Source: Desulfobacterales bacterium (lineage in GTDB: Bacteria; Desulfobacterota; Desulfobacteria; Desulfobacterales; JAHDSC01). From it: a stretch of 64,000 nucleotides of DNA. The notes under the pieces were generated by a model. The model worked only from the letters and a program-made list of their open reading frames with translations, was not told where the DNA came from and made no database searches. Shown here one piece after another: positions 45,273 to 55,900 of this stretch (positions are counted from its first letter, which is position 1; each line of letters opens with the position of its first letter). A program made the translations under genes and the position numbers. The stretch lies in the NCBI GenBank assembly GCA_018432925.1, contig JAHDSC010000101.1:1-64000 (forward strand), given 5' to 3'.

Positions 45273-45566
45273 GAGTGCCTCCTTATTATAGGCAGGTCAT
45301 CAAAAATTCATGAAAATTATATCTTGCAAATTACCTCCCGGTTGGCAGATCGAGCCTGACGCCGAAATGATCTTCACTTAGGAGGCCTGAATTCCCATAT
45401 CCACACCCATGCGAATGTACGGCCGTATCGATCGGTACCAACCGGGTCCACTTCAACACTTCTGCCCGCCACCAGGTCCGTCGTGAATCGCTTTGCCACA
45501 TTGCCGAACGCCTGGCGCTTCTCCGGGCAGTCGCTCCCATAAATCGATGTTTTGAAACAGCCTTAG

Positions 45567-45711
45567 CAGGGTGTTGAAAAACAAGAATCAGGCCTTCAGG
45601 CAAGGCGCGCGGCGATACGACAAGCGCAGCATATTCAAGCGCATATGTGAGCATTGGCGAGAGCCCCGCAACGCTGAATGGCGGCCTCAGGCGCAGTTTT
45701 TCAACACCCTG
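45567..45711. mobile_element. MITE copy 2 (145 bp), inverted relative to copy 1
   Basis: Same 15-bp perfect terminal inverted repeats as the copy at 30483-30625. Direct TTAG flanks at 45563-45566 and 45712-45715 mark a 4-bp target duplication. It lies at the right border of the accessory island, 51 bp from the 3' end of thyX. Confidence 0.9.
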
Positions 45712-45762
45712 TTAGAAAGGACAACGCAGAGATTTCCAAAAATAAAATGCGCGCCGCGTTAT

Positions 45763-46419
45763 TTACGATAAAGATTTACACGAATCCATGCAATACATCT
45801 CATACAGGTCGTCGAAAACAACCGGGATTTTTTCCTTAAATTCGTTCAGCAGCGGGAGCATGATTTCTCGGATTTGCGGATGAGCGGCATTGGAACATCT
45901 CAAGGAGAAAACGTTTCGCCACTCTCTCAAATTACAGGTCATGACCACCTCGGTTTTGAGACTGTTCGGCAATACGGTTCGAGCCTGTTCGGGACGTGCG
46001 CCAAGTTCGATCAATTTCATATATGCGCTTTCCGCATTCTCCATGGCCGCCAGCCATTGATGATATTGCGGAGAATCTTCATCCCAGAACAGCGGCCGGA
46101 TAACCGTTATTTCCTTTCCGAATTTATTTTTCGAATAGTTCGCGTATCGGGTGCTTTCCTGGCTGTAGGAGGCGAGTCGATGGCGGACCAGTTCATGGGA
46201 TATTCCTCTGTCACATATAAATCGGACCGTTACACTGATATGTTCAATCACACTATGATGACCGGAATTCAGCAAACGCCGCACAAACTGCTTTGAAGAG
46301 TCTTCGGTAATTTTATTTTCGGACTTGTAACAGGTGCGACCGGCCTCCTCAATCAGTCGCAAAACCAGATGCGCTTCCGGTATAAACATGATCTCGTAGG
46401 ATGATGACACGATTTTCAC
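45763..46419 (-). CDS. thyX: flavin-dependent thymidylate synthase
   Basis: A 218-residue FAD-dependent enzyme making dTMP from dUMP with methylene-THF. The ThyX signature RHRLASYSQESTRY is complete; VIEHISVTVRFICDRGISHELVRHR precedes it and NLREWRNVFSLRCS with the C-terminal Arg cluster follows. I prefer the GTG at 46419 because GGAGG lies 5 nt before it and the protein then begins VKIVSSSYEI like its homologues; the in-frame ATG at 46431 would place GGAGG inside the gene. Confidence 0.95.
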   Translation of the reverse strand: MKIVSSSYEIMFIPEAHLVLRLIEEAGRTCYKSENKITEDSSKQFVRRLLNSGHHSVIEHISVTVRFICDRGISHELVRHRLASYSQESTRYANYSKNKFGKEITVIRPLFWDEDSPQYHQWLAAMENAESAYMKLIELGARPEQARTVLPNSLKTEVVMTCNLREWRNVFSLRCSNAAHPQIREIMLPLLNEFKEKIPVVFDDLYEMYCMDSCKSLS

Positions 46420-46586
46420 AAAAACCTCCATTGCTTGGGGAATACCCGAGTCTATCGAAACCGGCGGTTTAATTTTCGTAGTATATTACGATCTGGGATG
46501 CAAGAAAGAAAAATCAAAATCTATTCTACTCCGGCATCACCTGCGGTGCAGGACCTTTTGGGCGGGCGGAAACAAATTTCAGAGAC

Positions 46587-48971
46587 TCATTGTTTCCTGG
46601 CGCTGATAAACGCAAAGAAATAAGCTGAAACGGCGCAGGCCATTAATAAATTGATTCCCATGCTGAGGGCGATTGGAACCGACAGGATCGAGGTTAAAAC
46701 GGAGGCACATCCGTTTACGGCCCATGCATAGGCCCGCTGGATCGGGCTTTCCAATAAATATCGCATGCCGATGGGAAAGGGAAGGCCCATCATAATTCCT
46801 AAGGGAAAAAGGATCAGGATCGCCGCAATCAATCGTGGAATATCGGAAAACCCGAGCATGCGGTACATCATGGAATCCAGGCTGAAAAATACGAGAAGCA
46901 GGATGGCAATCAAAAGAAGCGTTGCATTTCGAAGACCTCGTTTTCCGATGCGGTTGGCCCCGAGACCTCCGATGGCGGAAAAAACAAGGATTCCTGAAAG
47001 AACGACCGTGAGACTGATCACCGGGTCTCCGAAAAGAATGACATATTTCTTAATGAAGAACAGTTCAACAAACATGAAACCCGCTCCCACTGAAAAAAAA
47101 TAGAAAATCTGGGGCAGGGAAGGCTTTTTCAGTCTCTTTGAAATCGCAAGCAGCGGAATTGCCAAAAGAAGAATGGAGACCAGGAGGGCTTCAATAAAAA
47201 CGACGGAAACGACGATTTCTCCTGAAAGGAGAAGAGTGTATAGCCTGCTTCCCGTGCTTTTGTACAGCTCGTCAAGCCGAGTCCATTTTAAAAACCGGCT
47301 GGGAAACGGCCGATCATCGGATTGAGGGGCGACATCAAGGAAGTAGGTTTTGAAAAAGCTTTTTTCAGCGCCGGTGCGGTATGCCTCCAGTAAGCGGTTG
47401 ATTTCCATAAAATGATAGGGTTCATCGAATATGTTGAATCGGTTCACCATGTCAGGACGGATATCCCGGATAAAAACGAGATCGAAGTTTTGCTTCCGGG
47501 CAAATTCTTTTATCGTTTCCGTATTCTCCAAAGGCTGTCGGGACACAAAAAAACTAAAGGTGTCCCAATTGCGCAGAACCGCGATATGGTGTTCAGGATT
47601 TTCAATTCCGAGAGTTTTTAAACTTTGGTATACAGTCGCCCATATACGGATTGAATCGGCCGGCGGGAGAAGAAGTTTGCGAGAGAGGATAAGAATGCCG
47701 TCTTCCGTCAGATGGTTTAGATATTCAATGAACGCTTCGATTGTAAAATCGTATTCCTGGCTTAGAGCGGCTGCGCCGGGAAGAGAAGTTCCCCAGTTTT
47801 CAATGTGGATAACGGCAAATCGCTCATCCGTGCGGGTCAGAAACGCTCTGTGGTTTTCGTTTACTACAGAAAGCCCGTATTGTTTGCCGACCATCCGGGC
47901 AATTCCCGGGTCTTGTTCGATAACGCTGATTTTCTTCGCTCCGGATGCAACGGCGCATGGGATACCGGATCCGCCGCCGCGCTGAATTAACAGGACGTGA
48001 TCGGGATTGGGAGACAATCGGTATCCGGCAAAAGCGAGTGTTTCCTCACAAAATTTCAGATCCTTTTGCGTATTTAAACGGTAAAAAACAAACTGATCGT
48101 CGCCGTCCCGGTAGGCAGCCCACTGACTCGGAAGAGCATCCGTGAAACGAAGGCTCAATCCGGGTGCAAAACGGATATAAGGGCTCTTTACACTGTCAAT
48201 CCTGCCTCTTAAGCGGGTTTCGGTTTCGGAAAGAGAGGTGTCGGGAAATCTAAGAATCTGGCTCAGGGATTTATAGGGAGACGGTTGAACTTCGATTATT
48301 GATTCGGCACCGAACACAAGAACCGCCGCGACTGCGGTAATCGCAATTCCTGCTGTGGCGCAGACTCCTTTTCCAATATCCCTGCCTTTTGCCAACCTCT
48401 TTTTTCCAGTTGATTTCGATACGGGAAGGATCAAAATTACCAGGGGCAGGATAGCGGATGAGATGATCAGTTTCCCCTCGCCAAGCAATGGAAGGAGAGG
48501 CGCGGGAAAAATTGCTCCGAAAGCCGAACCCGCCATACTGGCAAAATAGATGAACGCTGTTTTTTCAGGAATGAATGAATAAGCGATGGAAACGATTAAT
48601 CCGGCAAAAAAGAAAGGGATCGACAGAAGAACATAAGCAATCAGGAGATAAATAATCTGTGCGGGTTCAATCGGAAGCCTGAAATAGTCCAGGGGCATAT
48701 GGTTCAGAACAAGAAAGGATGTAATCGCGCTCAACGAATAGAAGGTAACCAGTATTCTTACCGTTCCGGCGGCGGAAAGTCGCTCCCTCCATCCTTTTGT
48801 CCGGGCATCGAGGATACTCAATAAGATTCCGCTTGCCGCAAACCCAAAAAGCGCAATGCTGATTACCATAAAGGAAAGATGGTTCCACTGGCTGATCGAA
48901 AAGATCCGGGTCAGAAGCACCTCAAAGATCAGGGAAGAAAACGACAGCAGGAAGACCGCTGCATGGATCAT
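46587..48971 (-). CDS. membrane-bound spermidine synthase-like protein
   Basis: A 794-residue inner-membrane protein. About seven N-terminal membrane helices (residues 1-220) precede a soluble Rossmann domain resembling spermine/spermidine synthase (LLIQRGGGSGIPCAVASGAKKISVIEQDP around residues 320-350), and a further block of helices (about 590-790) follows. The usual catalytic GGGDG and downstream acidic motif are only partly kept, so aminopropyl transfer is doubtful. Its start overlaps the pcm stop by 4 bp, so both are co-translated. Exact function unknown. Confidence 0.8.
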   Translation of the reverse strand: MIHAAVFLLSFSSLIFEVLLTRIFSISQWNHLSFMVISIALFGFAASGILLSILDARTKGWRERLSAAGTVRILVTFYSLSAITSFLVLNHMPLDYFRLPIEPAQIIYLLIAYVLLSIPFFFAGLIVSIAYSFIPEKTAFIYFASMAGSAFGAIFPAPLLPLLGEGKLIISSAILPLVILILPVSKSTGKKRLAKGRDIGKGVCATAGIAITAVAAVLVFGAESIIEVQPSPYKSLSQILRFPDTSLSETETRLRGRIDSVKSPYIRFAPGLSLRFTDALPSQWAAYRDGDDQFVFYRLNTQKDLKFCEETLAFAGYRLSPNPDHVLLIQRGGGSGIPCAVASGAKKISVIEQDPGIARMVGKQYGLSVVNENHRAFLTRTDERFAVIHIENWGTSLPGAAALSQEYDFTIEAFIEYLNHLTEDGILILSRKLLLPPADSIRIWATVYQSLKTLGIENPEHHIAVLRNWDTFSFFVSRQPLENTETIKEFARKQNFDLVFIRDIRPDMVNRFNIFDEPYHFMEINRLLEAYRTGAEKSFFKTYFLDVAPQSDDRPFPSRFLKWTRLDELYKSTGSRLYTLLLSGEIVVSVVFIEALLVSILLLAIPLLAISKRLKKPSLPQIFYFFSVGAGFMFVELFFIKKYVILFGDPVISLTVVLSGILVFSAIGGLGANRIGKRGLRNATLLLIAILLLVFFSLDSMMYRMLGFSDIPRLIAAILILFPLGIMMGLPFPIGMRYLLESPIQRAYAWAVNGCASVLTSILSVPIALSMGINLLMACAVSAYFFAFISARKQ

Positions 48972-49714
48972 TGCATGTCACCCGACGGTTTGGTGAATCG
49001 GTCAAGCGCATATCCGGTCATCGGAACAAAGAGGACACCGGTGATCTGTCTCACCCGATAGTTTTCCTCCTGTTTGGTAACAAGCACAAGGTTCTGGTAA
49101 CTGAAAGGATTTCCAAGTGGAAGAATGAGCTTTCCGCCATTTTTAAGCTGCTTCAGCAAAGGGGGAGGGATATGGTCGATCGCTGCGGTGATCATGATGC
49201 AATCGAAAGGAGCGGATTCTTCCCATCCGAAATACCCGTCGCCATGCCTTGTTTTAATATTTTTAATCTTTAATATATTTAGTATGTTGATCGATTTTTT
49301 ATAAAGGGATTCTTTAATTTCAATTGTAAACACTTCCTTCACAATGGCAGCGAGAATCGCCGCCTGATAGCCCGAGCCGGTTCCAATTTCAAGAACCCGC
49401 TCATCGCCTTCGAGGTTTAAGCTTTCGGTCATCAATGCGACAATATAAGGTTGAGAAATGGTTTGCCCTTCGCCGATGGGAAGCGGGCGGTCCGAATAGG
49501 CTTTGCCGGTCAGTTCTTCGGGAACGAAAAGATGACGGGGTACCTCGGACATCGCTCGTATCACCTTTTTGTCCGCGATTCCCCGCTGAATGATCTGATC
49601 GGAGATCATTTGCGTTCTTTTGGCTTTTTGTGCGGGGGAATCAAGCGGTATTTCACCCGCGGACATTGCCGGAATCAAGATAAAAGCAAAAAATACGGAA
49701 AAAATTGTTTTCAT
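48968..49714 (-). CDS. pcm: protein-L-isoaspartate O-methyltransferase, probably exported
   Basis: A 248-residue repair enzyme that methylates isoaspartyl residues in damaged proteins using SAM. Family motifs: SEVPRHLFVPEEL, PLPIGEGQTISQPYIVA, VLEIGTGSGYQAA (motif I) and IMITAAIDHIPPPLL. An N-terminal hydrophobic signal (IFSVFFAFILIPAMSA) suggests export to the periplasm, unlike the E. coli enzyme; SAM supply there would be a problem, so membrane anchoring is an alternative. First gene of a two-gene unit with the spermidine-synthase-like protein. Confidence 0.92.
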   Translation of the reverse strand: MKTIFSVFFAFILIPAMSAGEIPLDSPAQKAKRTQMISDQIIQRGIADKKVIRAMSEVPRHLFVPEELTGKAYSDRPLPIGEGQTISQPYIVALMTESLNLEGDERVLEIGTGSGYQAAILAAIVKEVFTIEIKESLYKKSINILNILKIKNIKTRHGDGYFGWEESAPFDCIMITAAIDHIPPPLLKQLKNGGKLILPLGNPFSYQNLVLVTKQEENYRVRQITGVLFVPMTGYALDRFTKPSGDMQ

Positions 49715-49934
49715 TGAAGTCGTTCCCTGGGGTTTTAACTTGGCAGCCGGTTCAAGACCGTAAAAATATTGTCGTAAGTAAATCGGGTAATTTTGCTGAA
49801 TGAGGCGATACGCAAGAATTTGAAATGGAATTTTAAACCAACAATATGATAAAGAGACGAAAACCTCAATCCTTTTAACGATGAATATCCTTACGATTCA
49901 AGCGGATCGTTCCCTTGCGATCATTTTCATTGAA

Positions 49935-51014
49935 ATGAAAGATATCGATCAATTTGGTAAACAACTGATTCAATGGTACATAAAAAACCATCGTCGGTTG
50001 CCATGGCGTGAAACGGATAATCCGTATTATATTTGGGTTTCCGAGGTGATGCTTCAACAGACCAGGGTCAAGGCCGTTTTGCCTTATTACCAAAAATTTC
50101 TGGAACGATTCCCGGACTTGCGGCGTCTGGCTCAAGCTCGTTTACAGTCCGTGCTCAAAATGTGGGAGGGGATGGGATATTATGCCCGCGCGCGACATTT
50201 GCATCAGGCGGCGAAACTGGTTCTGAAAAGATATGATGGAAAGATCCCTGATAACTGGGAGAGTTTTCGAGATTTGCCGGGGGTGGGCGAATACATTGCA
50301 TCTGCGGTGTTAAGTTTCGCTTTCAATCAACCTTACTGCGTAGTAGACGGTAATGTCAAGCGGGTTCTGGCCCGTTTTTTTCTGATTGACGCACCCGTCA
50401 ATCGATCCGCTTCTCTCAAGATTTTCAAGGAGGCTGCCGGCAGGTTGATGAAACCATGCCGACCGGGGATTTTTAACCAGGCAATCATGGAGTTGGGGGC
50501 TACCATCTGCAGACCACGAAATCCGGGATGCGGCTCCTGCCCGGTTCAATCCCTATGCTCTGCTTGTCAAAGCCGAAAGGTCGCCACTTATCCAATACGA
50601 ATCCCCAAAAAAATAATTCCGGAATATCATATGGCTGTCGGTGTGATTTTGAAAAACGATCGCATTTTAATTGCCCGGCGTAAAAGGGAAGGGCTGCTGG
50701 GAGGCTTATGGGAGTTTCCAGGGGATAAAGTGAAGGAAAAGGAAGATCCGCGGCAAGCCTGTGTCAGAGGAATCAAGGAAACGGTGAATCTTTCCGTTGA
50801 GATTGATTCTTTTATCACCCGTATCAAGTATTCCTTTACGCATTTCAAAGTCGTTAAAGATGTATTCCGGTGCAGGCATGTATTCGGCGAAGTCGAATTA
50901 AATGGTCCGGACGATCGATTCCGCTGGACGACTCCTCGGCAGATTGAACGGTATCCCTTCCCAAAAGCCGATCACAAGGTTATCCGGTTAATTAAAGGAA
51001 TGAACTTCTCTTAA
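49935..51014 (+). CDS. mutY: A/G-specific adenine DNA glycosylase
   Basis: A 359-residue base-excision enzyme removing adenine opposite 8-oxoguanine. HhH core: RRLPWRETDNPYYIWVSEVMLQQTRV with the catalytic Glu, LPGVGEYIASAVLSF and VVDGNVKRVLARF with the catalytic Asp. A C-x6-C-x2-C-x5-C cluster (CRPRNPGCGSCPVQSLC) binds [4Fe-4S]. A C-terminal NUDIX-like domain (GGLWEFPGDK) reads 8-oxoG. The ATG at 49935 gives the usual N-terminal length; an in-frame ATG at 49881 would add 18 residues. Neither has a strong ribosome binding site. Confidence 0.94.
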   Translation: MKDIDQFGKQLIQWYIKNHRRLPWRETDNPYYIWVSEVMLQQTRVKAVLPYYQKFLERFPDLRRLAQARLQSVLKMWEGMGYYARARHLHQAAKLVLKRYDGKIPDNWESFRDLPGVGEYIASAVLSFAFNQPYCVVDGNVKRVLARFFLIDAPVNRSASLKIFKEAAGRLMKPCRPGIFNQAIMELGATICRPRNPGCGSCPVQSLCSACQSRKVATYPIRIPKKIIPEYHMAVGVILKNDRILIARRKREGLLGGLWEFPGDKVKEKEDPRQACVRGIKETVNLSVEIDSFITRIKYSFTHFKVVKDVFRCRHVFGEVELNGPDDRFRWTTPRQIERYPFPKADHKVIRLIKGMNFS

Positions 51015-51233
51015 GAAACCATTCAAGGATTCCGGGGTATGATGATTTTCGGCCGGCCTAAAAAATTAGAATTCATTTTGATTTTACGCCTTGATTTCAC
51101 AAGTAAAAGCATTTATAAGGCGTCAATGATCTTTTAAAGGATAGAAATCGTCAAAGCAATTGATCCATGTCGAGATGCCCGGTTCGGCAAATTTTTGGAA
51201 ATCTTTTTCGCTCATATGCATCGGAGGGAAATT

Positions 51234-51626
51234 ATGAAAGGAGATTCCACCACCCAAAACCCAACGGAGAGAAGGTCTGAACCCAGAACCATAACCGATC
51301 GATATTATAGCGTTGAATTTTCCAAAAGCGGCCTTGAATTTGTTTATCAATTTAAGATCTGGAACATTTCATCCAGAGGAATGTGCATTCTGGTGAAAGA
51401 AGATTCCGTTGTTCTCGATCATTTGAAAGTCGGCGATGTATTAAAAATGAAATACTATACAACGGAATCGTCAAGCCCCACGAAATATATGAAAACAAAA
51501 ATCAAGCATATCACAAAAGACGAAAAAGGACGCTTTGGCGGGCATTTTTGGGTCGGTCTATCTATTGAAGCGGAACAAGATGAAAGTAAAAGCGTTACGA
51601 CCAGCGAAGAACAGCAGTTGGGGTAA
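51234..51626 (+). CDS. PilZ-domain protein
   Basis: A 130-residue cytoplasmic single-domain protein. The ATG at 51234 has GGAGG 7 nt upstream. The PilZ motif is present as RRSEPR followed about 40 residues later by NISSRG, close to the RxxxR and D/NxSxxG consensus for cyclic-di-GMP binding. It would act as a c-di-GMP effector. The HD-GYP regulator encoded convergently next door would be a suitable phosphodiesterase partner. Confidence 0.8.
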   Translation: MKGDSTTQNPTERRSEPRTITDRYYSVEFSKSGLEFVYQFKIWNISSRGMCILVKEDSVVLDHLKVGDVLKMKYYTTESSSPTKYMKTKIKHITKDEKGRFGGHFWVGLSIEAEQDESKSVTTSEEQQLG

Positions 51627-51971
51627 GCGGGCAATACCGCAGGCTCGATCCGCCGGTAAAATCTCATTGCCGTGTATTTTTCGCAACGATCGAAAATGAT
51701 TAATCTTCGATTGAAAAAGCATTTGCCCTTTCTTTTTGTTACATCATTCAAGCTTCATACTTCATTTCGTTACTTTTGTTGCCATTCTTTTTGAAGACGT
51801 TCCATTGAAAAACTAATTTTTCAAACAGACCGATAACGTTCCGGAACCCATCCAATCATTTGGAAAGTTGTTTTGTTGCCGTTATAAATTTCATGGAGAG
51901 CGACAAGGCTTATTTTCAGTAAATGATTTATGATTCTCCCGGTATCCGGAGAGAAGATAAAATTTCCAGAT
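51627..51971. other. 345-bp convergent intergenic region
   Basis: Between the convergent PilZ and HD-GYP genes. It contains a short imperfect dyad around ATCGAAAATGATTAATCTTCGAT... near 51690-51712 that might end transcription. No gene seen. Confidence 0.4.
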
Positions 51972-52994
51972 TTATTTAAATCCAAAACCTTCTTCCCGGA
52001 AAAGTTTCAAACAAATATCAACGACGTCCGGATCGTAAAGTTTTCCTTTGTTCTTCTCGATTTCCGCCAGTGCAACATCGATTCCCAAAGATGGACGATA
52101 AGGTCGGTAAGAGCTTTCTGCTTCCGTCACATCGGAAACCCCCATTATTTTCGCTTCCAGAAGAATCTTGTCGCCGGTTAATCCATGAGGATACCCGGAG
52201 CCATCCAGCCGCTCATGGTGTTGGAGGATAATCTCCGCAAGCGGCCATGGCGATGGAATGTTCTTTATCAGGTCAAATCCGATTTTCGGATGGGTTTTGA
52301 TCAATTGAAATTCTGCATCAAGTAATTTCCCCGGCCGGGAAAGAATCGACACCGGCACCCGGATTTTTCCGATGTCATGAAGAAGTCCCGCAAAACGAAT
52401 CGTCGTGATGCGATCATCGGAAAGCCTCATTTTTCCGGCTATAGAACATGCCAATTGGGTTACTCGTTCCTGGTGGCCGGCGGTGTATGGATCTCTGATT
52501 TCAACCGCCAGGGCCATGGTTTTAATCGTGGACTCCAGCATTTCCTGAAGCTGCGCCGTTTTTTTTTCGACCTTCTGTTCAAGGATGATATTTTGAGTAT
52601 TGAGCTCCTCTCTCATTTGTTTTAGAGACAGGTGAGTTCGAACCCTTGCCTTGACCTCCGCCGCGTGGAACGGTTTGGTTACATAATCCAGTCCTCCGAC
52701 TTCAAATCCTCTGGTTTTATGCGCCGCTTCGCCAAGGGCGGTAATAAAAATCACCGGAATATCTTTTGTTCGAGGATTCTCTTTCAGTCGGCTACACACC
52801 TCGTATCCATTCATCTCGGGCATCATGATATCCAGAAGGATCAGATCGGGCGCATATTTATCTGCATAATCAAGCGCTTTTGGACCGTTTTTGACGGCAC
52901 CCAAGTCATAATCATTTCTTAATGTATTCACCAATAAATCGATATTGGTCGAGTTATCGTCAACGATCAAAACCAATGGCTTCGTTCTATTCAC
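51972..52994 (-). CDS. response regulator with HD-GYP phosphodiesterase domain
   Basis: A 340-residue regulator. A receiver domain (residues 6-122) has the acidic pair VDDN, the phospho-acceptor Asp in LILLDIMMPEMNG, Thr in FITA and Lys in TKPF. A coiled coil (about 128-160) leads to an HD-GYP domain with the HD pair in LLHDIGKI and HHERLDGSGYP. It should hydrolyse c-di-GMP when phosphorylated. The start overlaps the hybrid kinase gene by 8 bp, so it is the likely output partner. Confidence 0.93.
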   Translation of the reverse strand: MNRTKPLVLIVDDNSTNIDLLVNTLRNDYDLGAVKNGPKALDYADKYAPDLILLDIMMPEMNGYEVCSRLKENPRTKDIPVIFITALGEAAHKTRGFEVGGLDYVTKPFHAAEVKARVRTHLSLKQMREELNTQNIILEQKVEKKTAQLQEMLESTIKTMALAVEIRDPYTAGHQERVTQLACSIAGKMRLSDDRITTIRFAGLLHDIGKIRVPVSILSRPGKLLDAEFQLIKTHPKIGFDLIKNIPSPWPLAEIILQHHERLDGSGYPHGLTGDKILLEAKIMGVSDVTEAESSYRPYRPSLGIDVALAEIEKNKGKLYDPDVVDICLKLFREEGFGFK

Positions 52995-55900
52995 GGCCGT
53001 CCCCTTTTTTATCCGTTTGACCTTCGATGCTTTTTTGAATCTGCTCTATGGTTTCCAGCGCTTCGTCATAATCATAGGCATCCACCTGGCTTGCAAGAAG
53101 CTTGAGAGTCGGTGCACTGAGATGTTCTCTGACCGCCTCCATTTTCTCTTCGATTTCTTCCGGATTGGCCATTTCAAGCGCATGAGCCAACTCCTGGAGC
53201 ATCGGGACGAGTTTTGAGTGGTCCGGGCGAATCTCGGTTTCTTCCGACTTTTCAATCTTGGGAGTTTCACTGAGGGACTGTAACGATCTCAGCACCTCAT
53301 TCAGCTTCGTTTCCAAGTTATTGATTATAGCGGAAGAAGGGGGTTTCTCGATTTCCGCCCTGGTCTCGGTTTCAAGGAGAAGCGCCGCCTCTCGCAGATC
53401 ATCGGCGCCGATATTCGCCGCACTTCCTTTAAGACTGTGTACCAGCATCTGCAGGGATTTCCAGTCCTTTTTTACGAGGCATTCTTTAATTTTATCCATG
53501 GTTTTTTCATTGGTCTTTAAAAACCCGATCAGGATGCGTTTAAAAACATCCTCTTCAATATTCAAGGCATTCAGCGCATTTTGAATGTTAATTCCCGGAA
53601 GCCTCGACGGTAGTTCTCCGCCTCCGCCTTCTTCCACCTGTTTATCCGCCGCGGCCGGTGCAACACAGACAGCTTCCGCTTCCGTGGCGGTCGGGATTTT
53701 CCTTATCGGTTCGATTAATTTCCAGATAACGTGAAATAGTCGGTCTTGGTCAATGGGCTTGGATACATAACCATCCATTCCGGCATCCAGACACTTCTCT
53801 TCGTCTCCTTTCATTGCATGGGCGGTCATGGCGATGATGGGAAGCGACTTGAATCGAGAATCCTTTCGGATCTCCCTGGTTGCTTCGTATCCATCCATCT
53901 CCGGCATCTGAATGTCCATAAGGACGGCATCGAACTTCCTTCTTCGTACCGCGTTTACCGCCTCTTTACCGTTTTTAGCGATTTCCGCGCATATTCCCGC
54001 TCCCTCCAGAATGGCCAGTGCAATTTCCTGATTGGTAAAATTATCTTCAGCCACAAGGATTCGAGTTCCTTTGAGACGGTTTTTGTAAAGCGTGGCCTTG
54101 GTAATGATAGCTTTTTTCTTTATTCCGGTTTTCATGGCCGCCTTTCCGAAAGCATCCATAATTGCATCAAAAAGGGTTGAAGGAAATATTGGTTTCGTTA
54201 GAAAAACATTAATTCCCGCCTTTTCCGCATTTAGTTTCTCGGTTTCCTTTCCGAAAGCCGTCATTAAAATAATCGGCAGGGGCAACTTCAGGTTCTTGCG
54301 AATTTTTCGAGAGGTGCCGATTCCATCCAGTTTCGGCATCATCCAATCAATGATAACCAGTTCAAAGGGATCTTGGCGTTTCCGGCCATTTTCCAATTTG
54401 CCGATAACCTCGTCACCGGAAACAGCCGTTTCTACTCGAAAGCCAAAAGATTCCAGCATCTTTTGAATAATCAGCCTGCTATCGGCGCAATCGTCGGCGA
54501 CCAGAACCTTCATGCCGGAAATATCGGGAGGCGCCACTAGTTTTCGCTCCTCAACCGCCGCCTGGAGTCCGAAACGGACGGTGAAATAAAACGTGCTTCC
54601 TTTTCCCAATTCGCTCTCGGCCCATATTCTTCCGTCCATCATCTCCACCAGTTGCTTTGAGATGGCTAAGCCAAGTCCGGTACCCCCATATTTTCGAGTG
54701 GTGGATGCATCCGCCTGAGTGAAAGGCCGAAAAAGAATGCGCAGATGTTCGGGTGCAATTCCCACGCCGGTGTCGCTGACGAAAATCTCAAGCGTCACCT
54801 GGTCCGAAAATTTTTCCAAAATTTTCACTCCGACGAGAATGACGCCCCCTTTTTCGGTAAATTTGACGGCATTGCTTAACAGATTGGTAAGAATCTGCTG
54901 AAAACGAAAGGCATCTCCGATCAGGGCCTTGGGTGTTTCAATGTCGATATCCACGAGCAGCTCGATTTTTTTTTCGGCCGCCCTGCTGATAAAAACCTCG
55001 ATCACCCGATCCATCACCTGATCGAGCCAAAATGGATTCTTTTCCGAAACCAGTTTGCCGGCCTCGATTTTTGAAAAGTCCAGTATGTCATTGATAAGCC
55101 CCAGAAGAGAATAAGCGGAAGAGTGTATAATTTGAATATAGTGCTTGATTTTGGGCGGAAGCTCTTCTCCCATCGCCAAGTCTGAAGCTGCAATCACAGC
55201 GTTCATGGGGGTTCTGATTTCATGGCTCATGTTGGCCAGGAATTCGCTCTTGGATCGGGTGGCTGCCTCGGCGGCTGCCTTTGCCTTCAGAAGTTCCTCA
55301 TTGGCTGCCCGAAGTTCAGCCGTACGCTGCTCCACACGATTTTCCAGGTCCTTGTAAGCGTTTTGCAAAGCTTCTTCGGCCCGTTTTCGTTCCGAAATGT
55401 CTTGATTAAAGCCTTCGATGGCAATCAGGTTGCCGTTTTGATCCCGAATGGCACGGGCTTGAATGGATATCCAGATTTTGCTGCCGTCTTTACGGTAAAA
55501 CTGGCATTCGAAATTTTTGACCGTCCCCTGCTCCCGCAACAGACGTAAAAATTCCTCTCTTTTTCCGGGAACCACATGGACTTGCGTGCCGATGTCGCTG
55601 ACTGTTTCAATCAAATCAACTGCGGAGTCATAACCTAAAATACGCGCAAGCGAAGGGCTGGCACTGATAAAACGGCCTTGCGGCGTACTCTGAAAAATTC
55701 CTTCCGGGGCGTTTTCAAAAATACTGCGATATTTTTTTTCTGATATCGCCAAGGCCTTTTCGGCTTCTTCCTGTTCCGCGATTCGCAATTCCAGCGCTTC
55801 GTTAAGATTCTCCAGTTCCTTGAAATGATCGGTCAGCAATTTTTCCTTTTCCTGATAGTAATCGATCTTTTCGTGAAGTTCTTCGGGAGAAACCCTCAGT

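Larger units (their letters stand above)
45124..45762. other. 639-bp region with MITE and possible small open frame
   Basis: Contains the second MITE and otherwise no convincing gene. A 28-codon minus-strand frame (45186-45272) has GGAGG 5 nt before its ATG and encodes MKVYRHTDLDFHRKTANEF..., possibly the start of a lost gene. A longer minus frame at 45331-45654 begins inside the MITE and lacks coding character. Confidence 0.5.

Noticed and set aside
45331-45654. 107-codon minus-strand gene
   Set aside because: It starts inside the MITE, lacks a ribosome binding site and has no recognisable coding character.
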